A stretch of 51,485 nucleotides of DNA from a bacterium 1xD42-67 (GTDB lineage: Bacteria; Bacillota; Clostridia; Oscillospirales; Oscillospiraceae). Where the stretch lies: positions 1 through 51,485 of the forward strand of contig RAYO01000030.1 of the NCBI GenBank assembly GCA_003612335.1, in the 5' to 3' direction. Below, one piece after another: positions 15,447 to 26,006 of the stretch. Within the stretch, counting starts at the first letter, position 1; every line of letters begins with the position of its first letter. Below the pieces are notes generated by a model that was given only the letters and a program-made list of their open reading frames with translations, ran no database searches and was not told where the DNA came from. A program made the position numbers and the translations under genes.

Positions 15447-15481
15447 AGCTGAGATCTCCTTTCTAAATCATGACCGAAAGC

Positions 15482-17842
<2,361 letters not shown>

Positions 17843-17857
17843 AGATGGAAGCACCTC

Positions 17858-18490
17858 CTAGGGTTTCCGGAATGTTCCGGTGAGACGGCGGCGGCCGGGG
17901 CCGCCCTTGGCGGGTGTCTGGATGGGACCGGGCCCTGTCTCGGGCCTGCGGGCCGGTCCGGCCTTGGGACGGCGGGCCGCTTTGGGCGGTCTGGGGCCCC
18001 CTTCTTTGGGGGCGGCCGCCTTCTCTCGGGGGGAGGGGGGGCCGTCTTTGGAGGGCGGGGCCCAGGATCTCTTCCCCTTCCGGACGTTCTTCTCGTGCTG
18101 CCGCTGCTCCCTCTGCCGCTGGAGGAGACGGTCGGCCTTGGTGCGCAGCCGGAGGGCGGCGGGACCGTATCGGTCCGGGTCGCGGGCGGCCAGCTTATCG
18201 CAGATGGAGGCGGCGAAGCCGGCATCAGTGAAGGCCAGCATGGCGCAGGAGGCCCGGCCCAGGACGGAGCCCAGCTCCCCCTTGTCGAAGGGGACCTCCA
18301 GCCAGAGGACGCCCCCCGCCTCGCCGAAGTGGGCCGCCCGACGGCGGGTGTTGGGGGCTGCGTCGCTGGCCAGGAGGATCAGCCGCGCCTGCCGCGCACG
18401 GCAGGCCGCCCCCACCGGCTCCTCTCCCACCTCCAGCCGGCCGGCCTTCTTGGCCAGCCCCAGCAGATGGAGGATCGGATCGTTAACCAT
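17858..18490 (-). CDS. ylxQ: L7Ae-type RNA-binding protein YlxQ with a long basic tail
   Basis: Residues 1-100 form a ribosomal L7Ae/L30e-like fold (ILHLLGLAKKAGRLEVGEEPV, ILLASDAAPNT, GRASCAMLAFTDAGFA), as in the ylxQ gene found between nusA and infB in Firmicutes. The family is usually about 100 aa; this protein has 210. The second half is a low-complexity extension rich in R, K, P, G and A. The start overlaps the rnpM stop by 8 nt with GGAGGTGGAG upstream. A role in RNA binding is established for the fold; the tail may add nonspecific RNA contacts, which is inference. Confidence 0.88.
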   Translation of the reverse strand: MVNDPILHLLGLAKKAGRLEVGEEPVGAACRARQARLILLASDAAPNTRRRAAHFGEAGGVLWLEVPFDKGELGSVLGRASCAMLAFTDAGFAASICDKLAARDPDRYGPAALRLRTKADRLLQRQREQRQHEKNVRKGKRSWAPPSKDGPPSPREKAAAPKEGGPRPPKAARRPKAGPARRPETGPGPIQTPAKGGPGRRRLTGTFRKP

Positions 18491-18758
18491 CGGGCTCCAC
18501 CTCCTCCATCTGACCTTCCAATGCCTCCCAGACCTCGGGGGGGAGGGGGGCGGAGAAGGCCCGCTCCAGGGCGCGGCTCTTCCGGGCCCGCTTCAGGCAC
18601 GCCGGATCGGGGCACACGTAGGCCCCCCGGCCGGGCAGCTTGCCCTTGGAGTCCAGGGACACCGCGCCCTCCGGGGATCTCACCACCCGGATCAGCGATC
18701 TTTTCTCTTTCATTTCCCGGCAGCCAACACATTGGCGCATGGGCATCTTTTTGGGCAA
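18483..18758 (-). CDS. rnpM: RNase P modulator RnpM (YlxR)
   Basis: This 91-aa YlxR-family protein shows [41 protein letters not shown] and a helical C-terminus, the standard pattern with the GRGAY/C..C signature. YlxR family members bind RNase P RNA and modulate its activity. The start appears to be TTG at 18758, 7 nt after GAGGAGG. Position between nusA and ylxQ is canonical. Confidence 0.93.
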   Translation of the reverse strand: MPKKMPMRQCVGCREMKEKRSLIRVVRSPEGAVSLDSKGKLPGRGAYVCPDPACLKRARKSRALERAFSAPLPPEVWEALEGQMEEVEPDG

Positions 18759-18827
18759 GGCTCTTCCTCCTCTTTGAGGTCTGTGTTCGTTCCGTCCCCC
18801 GCAGGGAAAAGGAGGCTCGGCGCGCTC

Positions 18828-20063
18828 TTATCCCTCGGTGTGCTCCGGGATCTCCCCGTTCTCCTCCGCCTCGGCCATGGCGGCCTCCAGGGCGTCGGCC
18901 TCTGCTTCGGCGGCCAGAGCGGCCCTCTCGGCCTCCATCCGGGCCACCAGCTCCTCCATAGGCTCCAGAGGTTCGGAGGCGGGCTTGATATCGATCTTAT
19001 AGCCGGTGAGCTTGGCGGCCAGACGGGCGTTCTGGCCCTCCTTGCCGATGGCCAGGGAGAGCTGGTCGTCAGGCACCACCACCCGGCAGCTCTTGCCGTC
19101 GGGGAGCTCCTCCACGGAGATCACGTCGGCGGGGGAGAGGGCGGCGGCGATATAGGATCCCGGGTCCTCCGACCACTTGATGATGTCGATCTTCTCCCCC
19201 TTCAGCTCCTCCACGATGGTGTTCACCCGGGCCCCTCTGGGACCTACGCAGGCGCCGATGGGGTCTACGTTGGGCTGGTCCGACCAGACGGCCAGCTTGG
19301 TGCGGGACCCGGCCTCCCGGGCCACGGAGCGGATCTCCACCGTGCCGTCGTACACCTCGGGGACCTCCAGCTCGAACAGCCGCTTCACCAGACCGGGGTG
19401 GGTCCGGGAGATTAGGACCTGGGGGCCCTTGGTGGCCCGGCGGACCTCTACCACATAGACCTTCAGCCGCTGGCCCTCCACATAGCGCTCTCCCTTCACC
19501 TGCTCGCTCAGGCCCAGGTAGGCGTCGGTGAACTGGTCGCCGGCGTGGAGCCGCAGAGAGACCGAACCGTTCCGGGGGTCGATCCGGGTGATGGCGCCGG
19601 TGAGCAGCTCGTGTTCCTTGGTGGAGAACTCATCGTAGATCATCCCCTGCTCCGCTTCCCGGATGCCCTGGATGATCACCTGGCGGGCGGTCTGGGCGGC
19701 CACCCGGCCGAAGACCTTGGTCTTGATCTCCATGCGCACCGTGTCTCCCAGCTCGGCCTGGGGCAGGGCCCGGCGGGCCTCCTCCAGGCTGATCTCGGTG
19801 CCGGGGTCGTCCACCTCCTCCACGATCTCCTTCTTCAGGAAGAGACGGACCCGGGCGTTGGCCTCGTCGGCCTCGATCACCAGGTTCTCTCCCACGTCCT
19901 CGTGGTCCCGGCGGTAGGCCGCCAGGAGGGCCTGGGTCACCTTCTCCAGCATATAGCCGGGCTTGATCCCCTTCTCCTGCTCGATCTGATGGATCGCGGC
20001 GAAGAACTCCTGCCCGTCCATCTCGTCGGTGTTCGATCTCTTCTTTACCACTCTCTTAGCCAC
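18828..20063 (-). CDS. nusA: transcription termination/antitermination factor NusA
   Basis: NusA binds RNA polymerase and modulates pausing and termination. The 411-aa product has the N-terminal polymerase-binding domain ([24 protein letters not shown]), an S1 domain (about 140-210), and two KH domains with [15 protein letters not shown] and [23 protein letters not shown]. An acidic E/A-rich tail ends the protein. The start is a GTG with AGGAGG upstream. The C-terminal acidic repeats of the proteobacterial type are absent, as usual in Firmicutes. Confidence 0.96.
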   Translation of the reverse strand: MAKRVVKKRSNTDEMDGQEFFAAIHQIEQEKGIKPGYMLEKVTQALLAAYRRDHEDVGENLVIEADEANARVRLFLKKEIVEEVDDPGTEISLEEARRALPQAELGDTVRMEIKTKVFGRVAAQTARQVIIQGIREAEQGMIYDEFSTKEHELLTGAITRIDPRNGSVSLRLHAGDQFTDAYLGLSEQVKGERYVEGQRLKVYVVEVRRATKGPQVLISRTHPGLVKRLFELEVPEVYDGTVEIRSVAREAGSRTKLAVWSDQPNVDPIGACVGPRGARVNTIVEELKGEKIDIIKWSEDPGSYIAAALSPADVISVEELPDGKSCRVVVPDDQLSLAIGKEGQNARLAAKLTGYKIDIKPASEPLEPMEELVARMEAERAALAAEAEADALEAAMAEAEENGEIPEHTEG

Positions 20064-20082
20064 GGTGTCTTTCCTCCTAAAG

Positions 20083-20538
20083 TCAGATCCGCAGGTACAG
20101 CCGTACCTGGGCGATCTCTTGTTTGGTGAGGACGGTCTCTTCGCCGTCTGCCTCCAAGGTGACGGCCCCGTCCTCGTAGCCCTTCAGGACCCCCACGAGC
20201 TCTTTGCGGCCGTCTCGGGGGCGGTAGAGCTTCACCTCCACCTCGCTGCCCAGGAACTGGGCGAAGTGTCCGGGCTTCTTCAGCGCCCGGTCGGCCCCGG
20301 CGGAGGAGACCTCGAAGGTGTAGCTGCCCTGGATGGGGTCGGCCTCGTCCAAAAGGTCGGACAGAGGGCGGGAGACCGCCTCGCAGTCGTCGATGGAGAC
20401 GCCGCCCTCCTTATCGATATAGACCCGGAGGAACCAGGTCCCGGCCTCCTTCACGTATTCCACGTCCCACAGGGAGCAGCCGGCCTGCTCCGCTACAGGG
20501 CGGGCCAGAGCGGCCACAGTGTCGGTCACCTTTGCCAT
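20083..20538 (-). CDS. rimP: ribosome maturation factor RimP
   Basis: RimP acts in 30S subunit maturation. From the ATG of MAKVTDTVAALA (GAGAGGG upstream) it has 151 aa, normal for the family. The segments LWDVEYVKEAGTWFLRVYIDKEGGVSIDDCE and YTFEVSSAGADRALKKPGHF match the conserved N-domain and hinge. It is the first gene of the nusA-infB operon. A promoter and a short terminator-like leader hairpin lie upstream. Confidence 0.95.
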   Translation of the reverse strand: MAKVTDTVAALARPVAEQAGCSLWDVEYVKEAGTWFLRVYIDKEGGVSIDDCEAVSRPLSDLLDEADPIQGSYTFEVSSAGADRALKKPGHFAQFLGSEVEVKLYRPRDGRKELVGVLKGYEDGAVTLEADGEETVLTKQEIAQVRLYLRI

Positions 20539-20564
20539 ATCGACGTCCCTCTCTTTCCTCATCC

Positions 20565-20630
20565 CCGCGCGGCTCACGACGGCTGGGCTCTTCCCTTCGC
20601 TCCGGTCCATCCGCGCGGCTCACGACGGCT
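20565..20630. repeat. 20-bp direct repeat in the rimP leader
   Basis: CCGCGCGGCTCACGACGGCT occurs identically at 20565-20584 and 20611-20630, a 46-bp period, between the leader hairpin and rimP. On the minus strand a short reading frame runs through both copies, but it has no clear ribosome binding site. Confidence 0.75.
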
Positions 20631-20649
20631 CGGCGCTTCTAAGTCAATC

Positions 20650-20677
20650 AAAAAGAGCGGAGCTGCGACCCCACTCT
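20650..20677 (-). terminator. leader terminator (attenuator candidate) upstream of rimP-nusA
   Basis: On the minus strand a 9-bp stem (20677-20654, including two G-U pairs) with a 6-nt loop is followed by a run of T. It lies about 20-30 nt after the predicted start of transcription and 112 nt before rimP. This is the layout of an attenuator that would control the whole operon. Confidence 0.6.
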
Positions 20678-20705
20678 TCCTGATACCACCTTACATTCTG
20701 CATAT

Positions 20706-20734
20706 ACTATATCACACCGCCGCCGGGATCGCAA
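20706..20734 (-). promoter_or_regulatory. sigma-A promoter of the rimP-nusA-infB operon
   Basis: On the minus strand TTGCGA (20729-20734) and TATAGT (20706-20711) are spaced by 17 nt. Confidence 0.65.
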
Positions 20735-20773
20735 TAGGCTTGACGAAGTTTTTTCCAAAAAAACCAGCTGCCG

Positions 20774-20838
20774 TCCAGTCTTTTTCCATCATGAACGGTC
20801 AAAAAGCCCCCGATCTATCCGTTCATTTCCAGACTGGA
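20774..20838. repeat. nested inverted repeat between rimP and the lipoprotein gene
   Basis: An outer 7-bp pair TCCAGTC (20774-20780) / GACTGGA (20832-20838) encloses an inner 8-bp pair ATGAACGG (20791-20798) / CCGTTCAT (20819-20826). The structure lies upstream of both divergent genes. Confidence 0.5.
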
Positions 20839-20917
20839 TCCCCAGTATGGCGCACATACTATCCCCCGGATGGGACCTCCATGCATCAAACAGATCGAAG
20901 AGCGGGAGGATACAGCG

Positions 20918-21310
20918 ATGAAAAAGAACGCGATCGCCCTGGCCCTGGCCCTCGCCCTGACGGGGACGCTGGCGGCCTGCAGCACCGACAGAGACGGAGC
21001 CAACAACGGCACCGGCTCCACCGGCGGCTCCGGCTCTGCCGGACAGGTCTCCCGGCGGTATCGGACCTCCAACGGCGTCGGCAGCTATATGGACGACGGC
21101 CGGTATACTGCCGGACCTGACGGCCGGGTATATGACAGCGGCACCGTCTCCCGGGACCTGACCCGGGACGCCCGGGACATGGTCCGGGACGCCGGCGACG
21201 CCATCGGCGACATCGGCCGGGGCATCGGCAACGCCGCCCGGGACATCACCGGGAACGGGAACGTCTCCGGCACCCCCAGCTGGCAGACCGATCCCAGCGC
21301 CAGATCCTGA
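20918..21310 (+). CDS. predicted lipoprotein with amphipathic repeats
   Basis: The start is the ATG after GGGAGGA. The N-terminus MKKNAIALALALALTGTLAAC is a lipoprotein signal with lipobox LAAC, so mature protein begins at Cys 21 and is anchored outside the membrane. A G/S/N-rich linker follows. The region RDLTRDARDMVRDAGDAIGD and its continuation repeats an R/D-hydrophobic pattern of about 11 residues, like apolipoprotein-type surface helices. Length is 130 aa. No known family was recognised. A CATACTAT box upstream hints at a sporulation-type -10, but no matching -35 was found. Confidence 0.78.
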   Translation: MKKNAIALALALALTGTLAACSTDRDGANNGTGSTGGSGSAGQVSRRYRTSNGVGSYMDDGRYTAGPDGRVYDSGTVSRDLTRDARDMVRDAGDAIGDIGRGIGNAARDITGNGNVSGTPSWQTDPSARS

Positions 21311-21343
21311 CCGGACCGGGCGGCCCTGCCGCCCGGGACAGAC

Positions 21344-21374
21344 GAGAGGGCCCCGCCAGCGGCGGGGCCCTCTC
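21344..21374. terminator. bidirectional hairpin between the lipoprotein gene and pcrA
   Basis: A perfect 14-bp stem, with arms 21344-21357 and 21361-21374 and an AGC loop, sits between convergent genes. A further 8-bp stem CCGGGCGG/CCGCCCGG is at 21316-21336. There is no T run, but the stem is very stable. Confidence 0.75.
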
Positions 21375-21388
21375 TGCGGGCAGATACG

Positions 21389-23926
21389 CTACATCTTTTC
21401 CATATGGGCCTGGGCCGCTTTGAGCATCAGGCGCTTGGTGCCCACGTTATCGAAGGCGATCTCCACCAGGGCGTCGCCCCCCATGGACTGGACCGACAGG
21501 ACCATCCCCTTTCCGAAGGCCCTGTGGCGGACCATGTCCCCTTTGGAGAGCTGGAGGGAGACGCCGGCTCCCCCCTTGTGGGGGAGCTCCCGGCGCAGCC
21601 GGGCGAGGGGGGCCTGCCCGACATCGCCCCTATCCGCCCCCTGCGGGGGCGCCTTCCCCGCAGAGGGGGATGGCCTGTTCGCCCCATAGCCCTGACGGCC
21701 CGATCCGTAGCCGGGCCGCTGGCCATAGCCCCCGTAGCCCGAGGACCGGCTGGGCATCCCGCCCCAGCCGCCGTCCCCCAGGTCGGACAGGAAGGTCTTC
21801 CCGGACCGCTCCAGGTGCTCCGGCGGGATCTCCTCCACGAAACGGGAGGGGCGGTTGGCGCTGGTGCGGCCGAAGAGCATCCGCTGGTTGGCGCAGGTGA
21901 GGTGGAGCTGCTCCTTGGCCCGGGTCATGGCCACATAGCACAGCCGACGCTCCTCCTCCATCTCCTCGGTCTCGCCGATGGCCCGGATCCCAGGGAAGAG
22001 GCCCTCCTCCGCCCCCACCACGAAGACCACCGGGAACTCCAGCCCCTTGGCGGCGTGCATGGTCATCATGACTACGCAGTCCTGGGAGGGGTCGTGGCTG
22101 TCGATGTCGGTATACAGGGCGATCTCATCCAAAAAGCCGTGGAGGGCGTCGATGAGGACCTCGTCCTGGCCGGCCCTGTCCTCCAGATAGCCGTTGATGG
22201 AGGTGAGCAGCTCCCGCACGTTCTCCAGCCGGGTGCGGTCCTCCGGCCTGCTGCTGGTCTCCAGCATGGCGGCGTAGCCGGTGCGGACCAGCAGCTCCTC
22301 GTAGAACTCCGGGAGAGCGAGCTGGTCCTCCGCCAGGAGCTGATAGAGCTCCCGGATCAGCCTGGTGAACTCCCCCAGCTTCTTCGACGCCTTCTGCAGC
22401 TCGGGGTAGAGGGCGGCGTTGTCGATGACGGCGTAGAAGGAGGACTCGTCCCTCCGGGCGATCTCCTGGGCGGTCTCTACGGTCCGGGGCCCGATGCCCC
22501 GAGGGGGGACGTTGACGATCCGGGTGAGGCGCAGGTCGTCTTCCGGGTTGTCCAGGATGGCCAGATAGGCCAGCATGTCCTTCACCTCCGCCCGGTCGAA
22601 GAACCGGGTGCCCCCGATGATCCGGTAGGGGATCCCGCTGCGCTTGAAGGCCTGCTCGATCTGGTTGGATTGGGCGTTCATCCGGTAGAGGACGGCGTGG
22701 TCCTTCCACTTCCTCCCCTGGCCAAAGCCCTCCAGGATCTTGGAGGCCACATACTGGCCCTCGTCGTTCTCGTTCATGGCGGTGTACAGATGGAGCGGCT
22801 CCCCAGGGCCCGCGCGGGTCCACAGCTCCTTGCCCTTCCGGCCCTGGTTGTTGCGGATCACGGCGTTGGCCGCGTCCAGGATGTGGCCGGTGGAGCGGTA
22901 GTTCTCCTCCAGGCGGATCACACGGGCCCCCTTGTACTGCTTCTCGAAGGAGAGGATGTTCTCGATGGTGGCCCCCCGGAAGCGGTAGATGGACTGGTCG
23001 TCGTCCCCCACCACACAGAAGTTCTCATAGCCCCCCGCCAGGGTGGAGGCCAGTAAGTACTGCAGGTTGTTGGTGTCCTGGTACTCGTCGATGAGGACGT
23101 AGCGGAACCTTTTCTGATGGTACGCCCGCACATCCTCGAAGTCCTGGAGGAGGCAGACGGTGTGGAGGATGATGTCGTCGAAGTCCAGGGCGTTGGCCTC
23201 CCACAGCCGCTGCTGGTACTCCAGATAGATGCCGGCGATCTTGGTCAGGCGGAGGTCCTCTGCGGCCCTGCACTCGGCCAGATACTCGGGGGCCAGCTTC
23301 ATGGCGTCCTTGGCCTGGGAGATATAGCTCAGGACGGTCCGGGGGGGGAACTGCTTGTCGTCGATGTTCTGGGTTTTGAGGATCTCCTTCACTACCCGGA
23401 GAGAGTCGTCAGTGTCGTAGATGGTGAAGGAGGAGGAGAAGCCCAGCTTGTCGATGTCCCGTCGGAGGATCCGGATGCAGGCGGAGTGGAAGGTGGAGGC
23501 CCAGATATCGTTGGCGGCGGGGCCCAGCAGGGCCGCCAGCCGGTCCTTCAGCTCCCCGGCGGCCTTGTTGGTGAAGGTGATCGCCAGGATCGTCCAGGGA
23601 GGAGCGGGATCCAGCCGGCACAGCCGCTCCTGGCGGGCCTTGTCCCCCTGGCCCGTCTGGGCATACCCCTCCAGGAAGGCCAGGTCGTCCCCGGTGACGA
23701 GCTCCGGCACCTCCTCGCTGTCTGACCCCCGGCCGTACTTCATCAGGTTGGCGATCCGGTGGATGAGGACGGTGGTCTTGCCGCTCCCCGCCCCCGCCAG
23801 CAAGAGGAGAGGGCCCTCGGTGGCCAGGACGGCCTTTTGCTGTTCCGGGTTCAGCCGGGGGAAGTCCCGGGCGATGGCCGCCCGGCGGGCCTTGCAGAAT
23901 CGGAGCTCCTGTTGGTGGTCTAACAT
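21389..23926 (-). CDS. pcrA: ATP-dependent DNA helicase PcrA (UvrD/Rep family)
   Basis: PcrA is a 3'-5' SF1A helicase for repair, rolling-circle replication and removal of RecA or polymerase from DNA. Walker A is AGAGSGKTT near residue 45, Walker B is DEYQDTN, and QSIYRFRGA, a YRST motif and VALMTMHAAKGLEF-type motif V are present. A C-terminal Gly/Tyr-rich linker (GYGGYGQRPGYG) leads to a Tudor-like end (GDMVRHRAFGKGMVLSV). The ATG at 23926 is chosen because AAAGGA sits 11 nt upstream; an ATG at 23938 has no spacing. A short insert near residues 65-105 follows motif I. Length is 845 aa. Confidence 0.95.
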   Translation of the reverse strand: MLDHQQELRFCKARRAAIARDFPRLNPEQQKAVLATEGPLLLLAGAGSGKTTVLIHRIANLMKYGRGSDSEEVPELVTGDDLAFLEGYAQTGQGDKARQERLCRLDPAPPWTILAITFTNKAAGELKDRLAALLGPAANDIWASTFHSACIRILRRDIDKLGFSSSFTIYDTDDSLRVVKEILKTQNIDDKQFPPRTVLSYISQAKDAMKLAPEYLAECRAAEDLRLTKIAGIYLEYQQRLWEANALDFDDIILHTVCLLQDFEDVRAYHQKRFRYVLIDEYQDTNNLQYLLASTLAGGYENFCVVGDDDQSIYRFRGATIENILSFEKQYKGARVIRLEENYRSTGHILDAANAVIRNNQGRKGKELWTRAGPGEPLHLYTAMNENDEGQYVASKILEGFGQGRKWKDHAVLYRMNAQSNQIEQAFKRSGIPYRIIGGTRFFDRAEVKDMLAYLAILDNPEDDLRLTRIVNVPPRGIGPRTVETAQEIARRDESSFYAVIDNAALYPELQKASKKLGEFTRLIRELYQLLAEDQLALPEFYEELLVRTGYAAMLETSSRPEDRTRLENVRELLTSINGYLEDRAGQDEVLIDALHGFLDEIALYTDIDSHDPSQDCVVMMTMHAAKGLEFPVVFVVGAEEGLFPGIRAIGETEEMEEERRLCYVAMTRAKEQLHLTCANQRMLFGRTSANRPSRFVEEIPPEHLERSGKTFLSDLGDGGWGGMPSRSSGYGGYGQRPGYGSGRQGYGANRPSPSAGKAPPQGADRGDVGQAPLARLRRELPHKGGAGVSLQLSKGDMVRHRAFGKGMVLSVQSMGGDALVEIAFDNVGTKRLMLKAAQAHMEKM

Positions 23927-23970
23927 ATCATTAGGCATCCTTTATCGTTTTTTATCGCGGGTCCGTCATG

Positions 23971-23999
23971 CGGGGCAAGGGCTCTGCCCTGGCCCTACA
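23971..23999 (-). repeat. REP-like palindrome in the pcrA leader
   Basis: Read on the minus strand this begins TGTAGGGC and contains GGGC-AGA-GCCC and neighbouring G/C-rich arms. It starts a few bases after the predicted pcrA -10 box, so it would be at the very 5' end of the pcrA mRNA. Confidence 0.45.
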
Positions 24000-24000
24000 C

Positions 24001-24029
24001 ATTGTACCCCAAACCCTCTCCCCGGTCAA
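24001..24029 (-). promoter_or_regulatory. sigma-A promoter of pcrA
   Basis: On the minus strand TTGACC (24024-24029) and TACAAT (24001-24006) are spaced by exactly 17 nt, about 75 nt upstream of the start codon. Confidence 0.72.
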
Positions 24030-24204
24030 CCGAAGAAAAACAGGCATGTCCCCCCGTCCCGCCGCATAAGCTCTGGATGTGGACAGCCCCGGCGGACTGT
24101 ATCCGGTCTGTAACCATTTTTTCACCAAGTCGTAACGGCTTCGAGAGGAAGGTAACACACGGCTGTGGTATGATGGGTCCACAAACAGGAAAGGAGGTCT
24201 CCCC

Positions 24205-24834
24205 ATGAAAAAGATATCCATGGCCCTTCTCATCTCCCTGGTGCTCCTGCTGCCTGCGGGCGGCACCGCCCTGGCCGGTCATGCGGAGGCCCCGGCTCCC
24301 GGCGAGGTCCAGGAGTTCCTCCCCGGGAGCGTGCCCGCCGAGACAGGTCCGGCGGAATCCATGTCCCCCGCCCTCCACGCCCTGGTGCTGGCCTGCCTGG
24401 ACCAGGAGGCGGCCCGCTTCGACCTGGACGACAGGGACCTGGCCTGGGAGGGGCTGTATATCATGCTCTCCCTCTATGGGCAGATGGACAGCCGCAGCGT
24501 CACCGAGGAGGGGGAGCTGTTCCTCCCCGAGGAGACGGTGCAGGACTATGCCGCCGCCCTGGACCTGGATCTGGAGGAGCTGGGAGAGCCCCCCGCCGCT
24601 ATCCGGGACCGGCTGGACTATGACAGCGCTTCCCGCTGCTTCGTGGTGGTGTGCGGCTCCGACGACCTGGCACGGATCCAGGTGGACAGCGCCCCGGCCC
24701 CCGGCGGCGGACTGTCTCTCACCGGCGCCCTGATCTATGAGGCGGAGGAGCAGATCCTGGCCCGGTTCCAGGCGGAGCTCCAGCCCAGAGACAACATGTT
24801 CGGCTATGCCATCACCGCGATGGACGTCTCCTGA
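24205..24834 (+). CDS. secreted protein with signal peptide, unknown function
   Basis: AAAGGAGG lies 8 nt before the ATG. The first 25 residues (MKKISMALLISLVLLLPAGGTALA) are a clear signal peptide with an AxA-like cleavage site. The mature part is acidic, with one DDRDLAWEGLYIMLSLYG helix and a beta-rich end. No family was recognised. A TATGAT box lies about 35 nt upstream without a good -35. The gene ends at a strong hairpin. It stands alone between divergent pcrA and convergent abrB-type genes. Confidence 0.78.
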   Translation: MKKISMALLISLVLLLPAGGTALAGHAEAPAPGEVQEFLPGSVPAETGPAESMSPALHALVLACLDQEAARFDLDDRDLAWEGLYIMLSLYGQMDSRSVTEEGELFLPEETVQDYAAALDLDLEELGEPPAAIRDRLDYDSASRCFVVVCGSDDLARIQVDSAPAPGGGLSLTGALIYEAEEQILARFQAELQPRDNMFGYAITAMDVS

Positions 24835-24856
24835 GACGTCTGGGATGAGACGGAAC

Positions 24857-24884
24857 AGGCCCCCCGGCATCTGCCGGGGGGCCT
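24857..24884. terminator. bidirectional hairpin terminator
   Basis: AGGCCCCCCGGCA (24857-24869) pairs with TGCCGGGGGGCCT (24872-24884), a 13-bp near-loopless stem between two convergent genes. Confidence 0.8.
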
Positions 24885-24898
24885 CGATCTATGGGCTC

Positions 24899-25150
24899 TC
24901 ACTTGCGGAAGGAGGCGCTCATCTCCTGGAAACAACGGGGACATACGTTCTTCCCGCGGAACTCGATGATGTCCTTCTCATTGTCACAGAAGATGCAGGC
25001 AGGCTGGAACTTTTTCAGCACGATGGACGGGCCGTCCATGTAGATCTCCAGAGAATCCTTCTCTTCGATATCCAATGTGCGGCGCAGCTCGATGGGCAAT
25101 ACGATGCGGCCCAACTCGTCCACCTTTCGGACGATGCCAGTGGATTTCAT
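24899..25150 (-). CDS. AbrB/SpoVT-family regulator with a C-terminal zinc ribbon
   Basis: The 83-aa product starts at MKSTGIVRKVDELGR with AGGAGG upstream. The first 50 residues are an AbrB swapped-hairpin DNA-binding domain (GRIVLPIELRRTLDI). The C-terminal part carries two CxxC pairs (CIFC and CPRC) that would bind zinc. Such transition-state regulators control growth-phase genes in spore formers. It is divergent from spmA, with a strong promoter of its own, and might regulate that interval, which is inference. Confidence 0.9.
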   Translation of the reverse strand: MKSTGIVRKVDELGRIVLPIELRRTLDIEEKDSLEIYMDGPSIVLKKFQPACIFCDNEKDIIEFRGKNVCPRCFQEMSASFRK

Positions 25151-25224
25151 TGCAAATGCCTCCTTTTTATCTGTCTCGACCCGGGGCCAGGGGGCTGGCA
25201 CCGGCACACCGTTTTCTCACTCCT

Positions 25225-25253
25225 ATTGTAACGGCAAAAAAAAGACCTGTCAA
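25225..25253 (-). promoter_or_regulatory. sigma-A promoter of the AbrB-type regulator
   Basis: On the minus strand TTGACA (25248-25253) and TACAAT (25225-25230) are spaced 17 nt, with an eight-T tract in the spacer. The remaining 170 nt up to spmA are AT-rich, and no convincing sporulation-sigma promoter was found there. Confidence 0.8.
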
Positions 25254-25427
25254 CTGTTTCTATCGGGTAAAATAGGGTGAAAAATGTAGAATTTTTGTGG
25301 AAAAAGGGATATGGACTGGATTATTTTGTAAATATCTGGTTTTCCGGCGGGCATGATCTTCCAGTTGTTCCCATAGAGATGGGACGAAAGGGCCCCCAGG
25401 ACGGGCCTATATCAGGAGGGCGGATCT

Positions 25428-26006
25428 ATGACCATGACGGCGATCTGGACAGGGATGGTGGCCATCTCCATCCTATGCGGGCTGGCCACCGGCCGGGGCC
25501 CGGCGGTGGCGGCGGCGGCGGCAGAGGGGGCCTCGGCGGCGGTGGAGCTGGCCCTGTCCATCGCGGGGATGCTCTGCCTGTGGACGGGGGTGATGGAGGT
25601 CATGCGCCGGTCGGGCCTGGCTGACGGACTGTCCCGGCTGCTGGCCCCGGTGCTGCGCAGGCTCTTCCCGCAGGCGGCGAAGGACCGGGACATCATGGAC
25701 GCGATCTCTGCCAATGTGTCCGCGAACCTGCTGGGCCTGGGCTCCGCCGCCACCCCCCTGGGCCTGGAGGCCGCCCGCCGCCTGGCCGGCCGGAGCCCGG
25801 GGACCGCCTCGGACGCCCTGTGTATGCTGGTGGTGTGCAACACTGCCTCCATCCAGCTCATCCCTGCCACGGTGGCCTCCGTCCGGGCCGCCCAGGGCTG
25901 CGCCGCTCCCTTCGATATCCTCCCCGCTGTCTGGCTGGCCTCCGGGGTGTCGGTGGGGGTGGGGATCGCCGCATGTAAGATCTGCGCGCGGATATGGAGG
26001 ACGTGA
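25428..26006 (+). CDS. spmA: spore maturation protein A
   Basis: SpmA is a membrane protein needed for dehydration of the spore core. The 192-aa protein has about five hydrophobic segments. The nucleoside-recognition-like domain shows NVSANLLGLGSAATPLGLEA and NTASIQLIPATV, the expected conserved motifs. GGAGGGCGG lies upstream of the ATG. spmB follows after 63 nt. Presence of both genes marks the organism as an endospore former. Confidence 0.93.
   Translation: MTMTAIWTGMVAISILCGLATGRGPAVAAAAAEGASAAVELALSIAGMLCLWTGVMEVMRRSGLADGLSRLLAPVLRRLFPQAAKDRDIMDAISANVSANLLGLGSAATPLGLEAARRLAGRSPGTASDALCMLVVCNTASIQLIPATVASVRAAQGCAAPFDILPAVWLASGVSVGVGIAACKICARIWRT

Noticed and set aside
20581..20640. Leader peptide encoded on the minus strand across the 20-bp repeats
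   Set aside because: A short frame exists, but it has no good ribosome binding site and no regulatory codon run.
21404..23056. 550-codon plus-strand frame opposite pcrA
   Set aside because: Composition is typical of antisense shadow and pcrA is complete on the minus strand.
25254..25427. Sporulation-sigma promoter for spmA
   Set aside because: GCAT...CATAGA and similar boxes were considered, but the spacing and -10 match were too weak to call.
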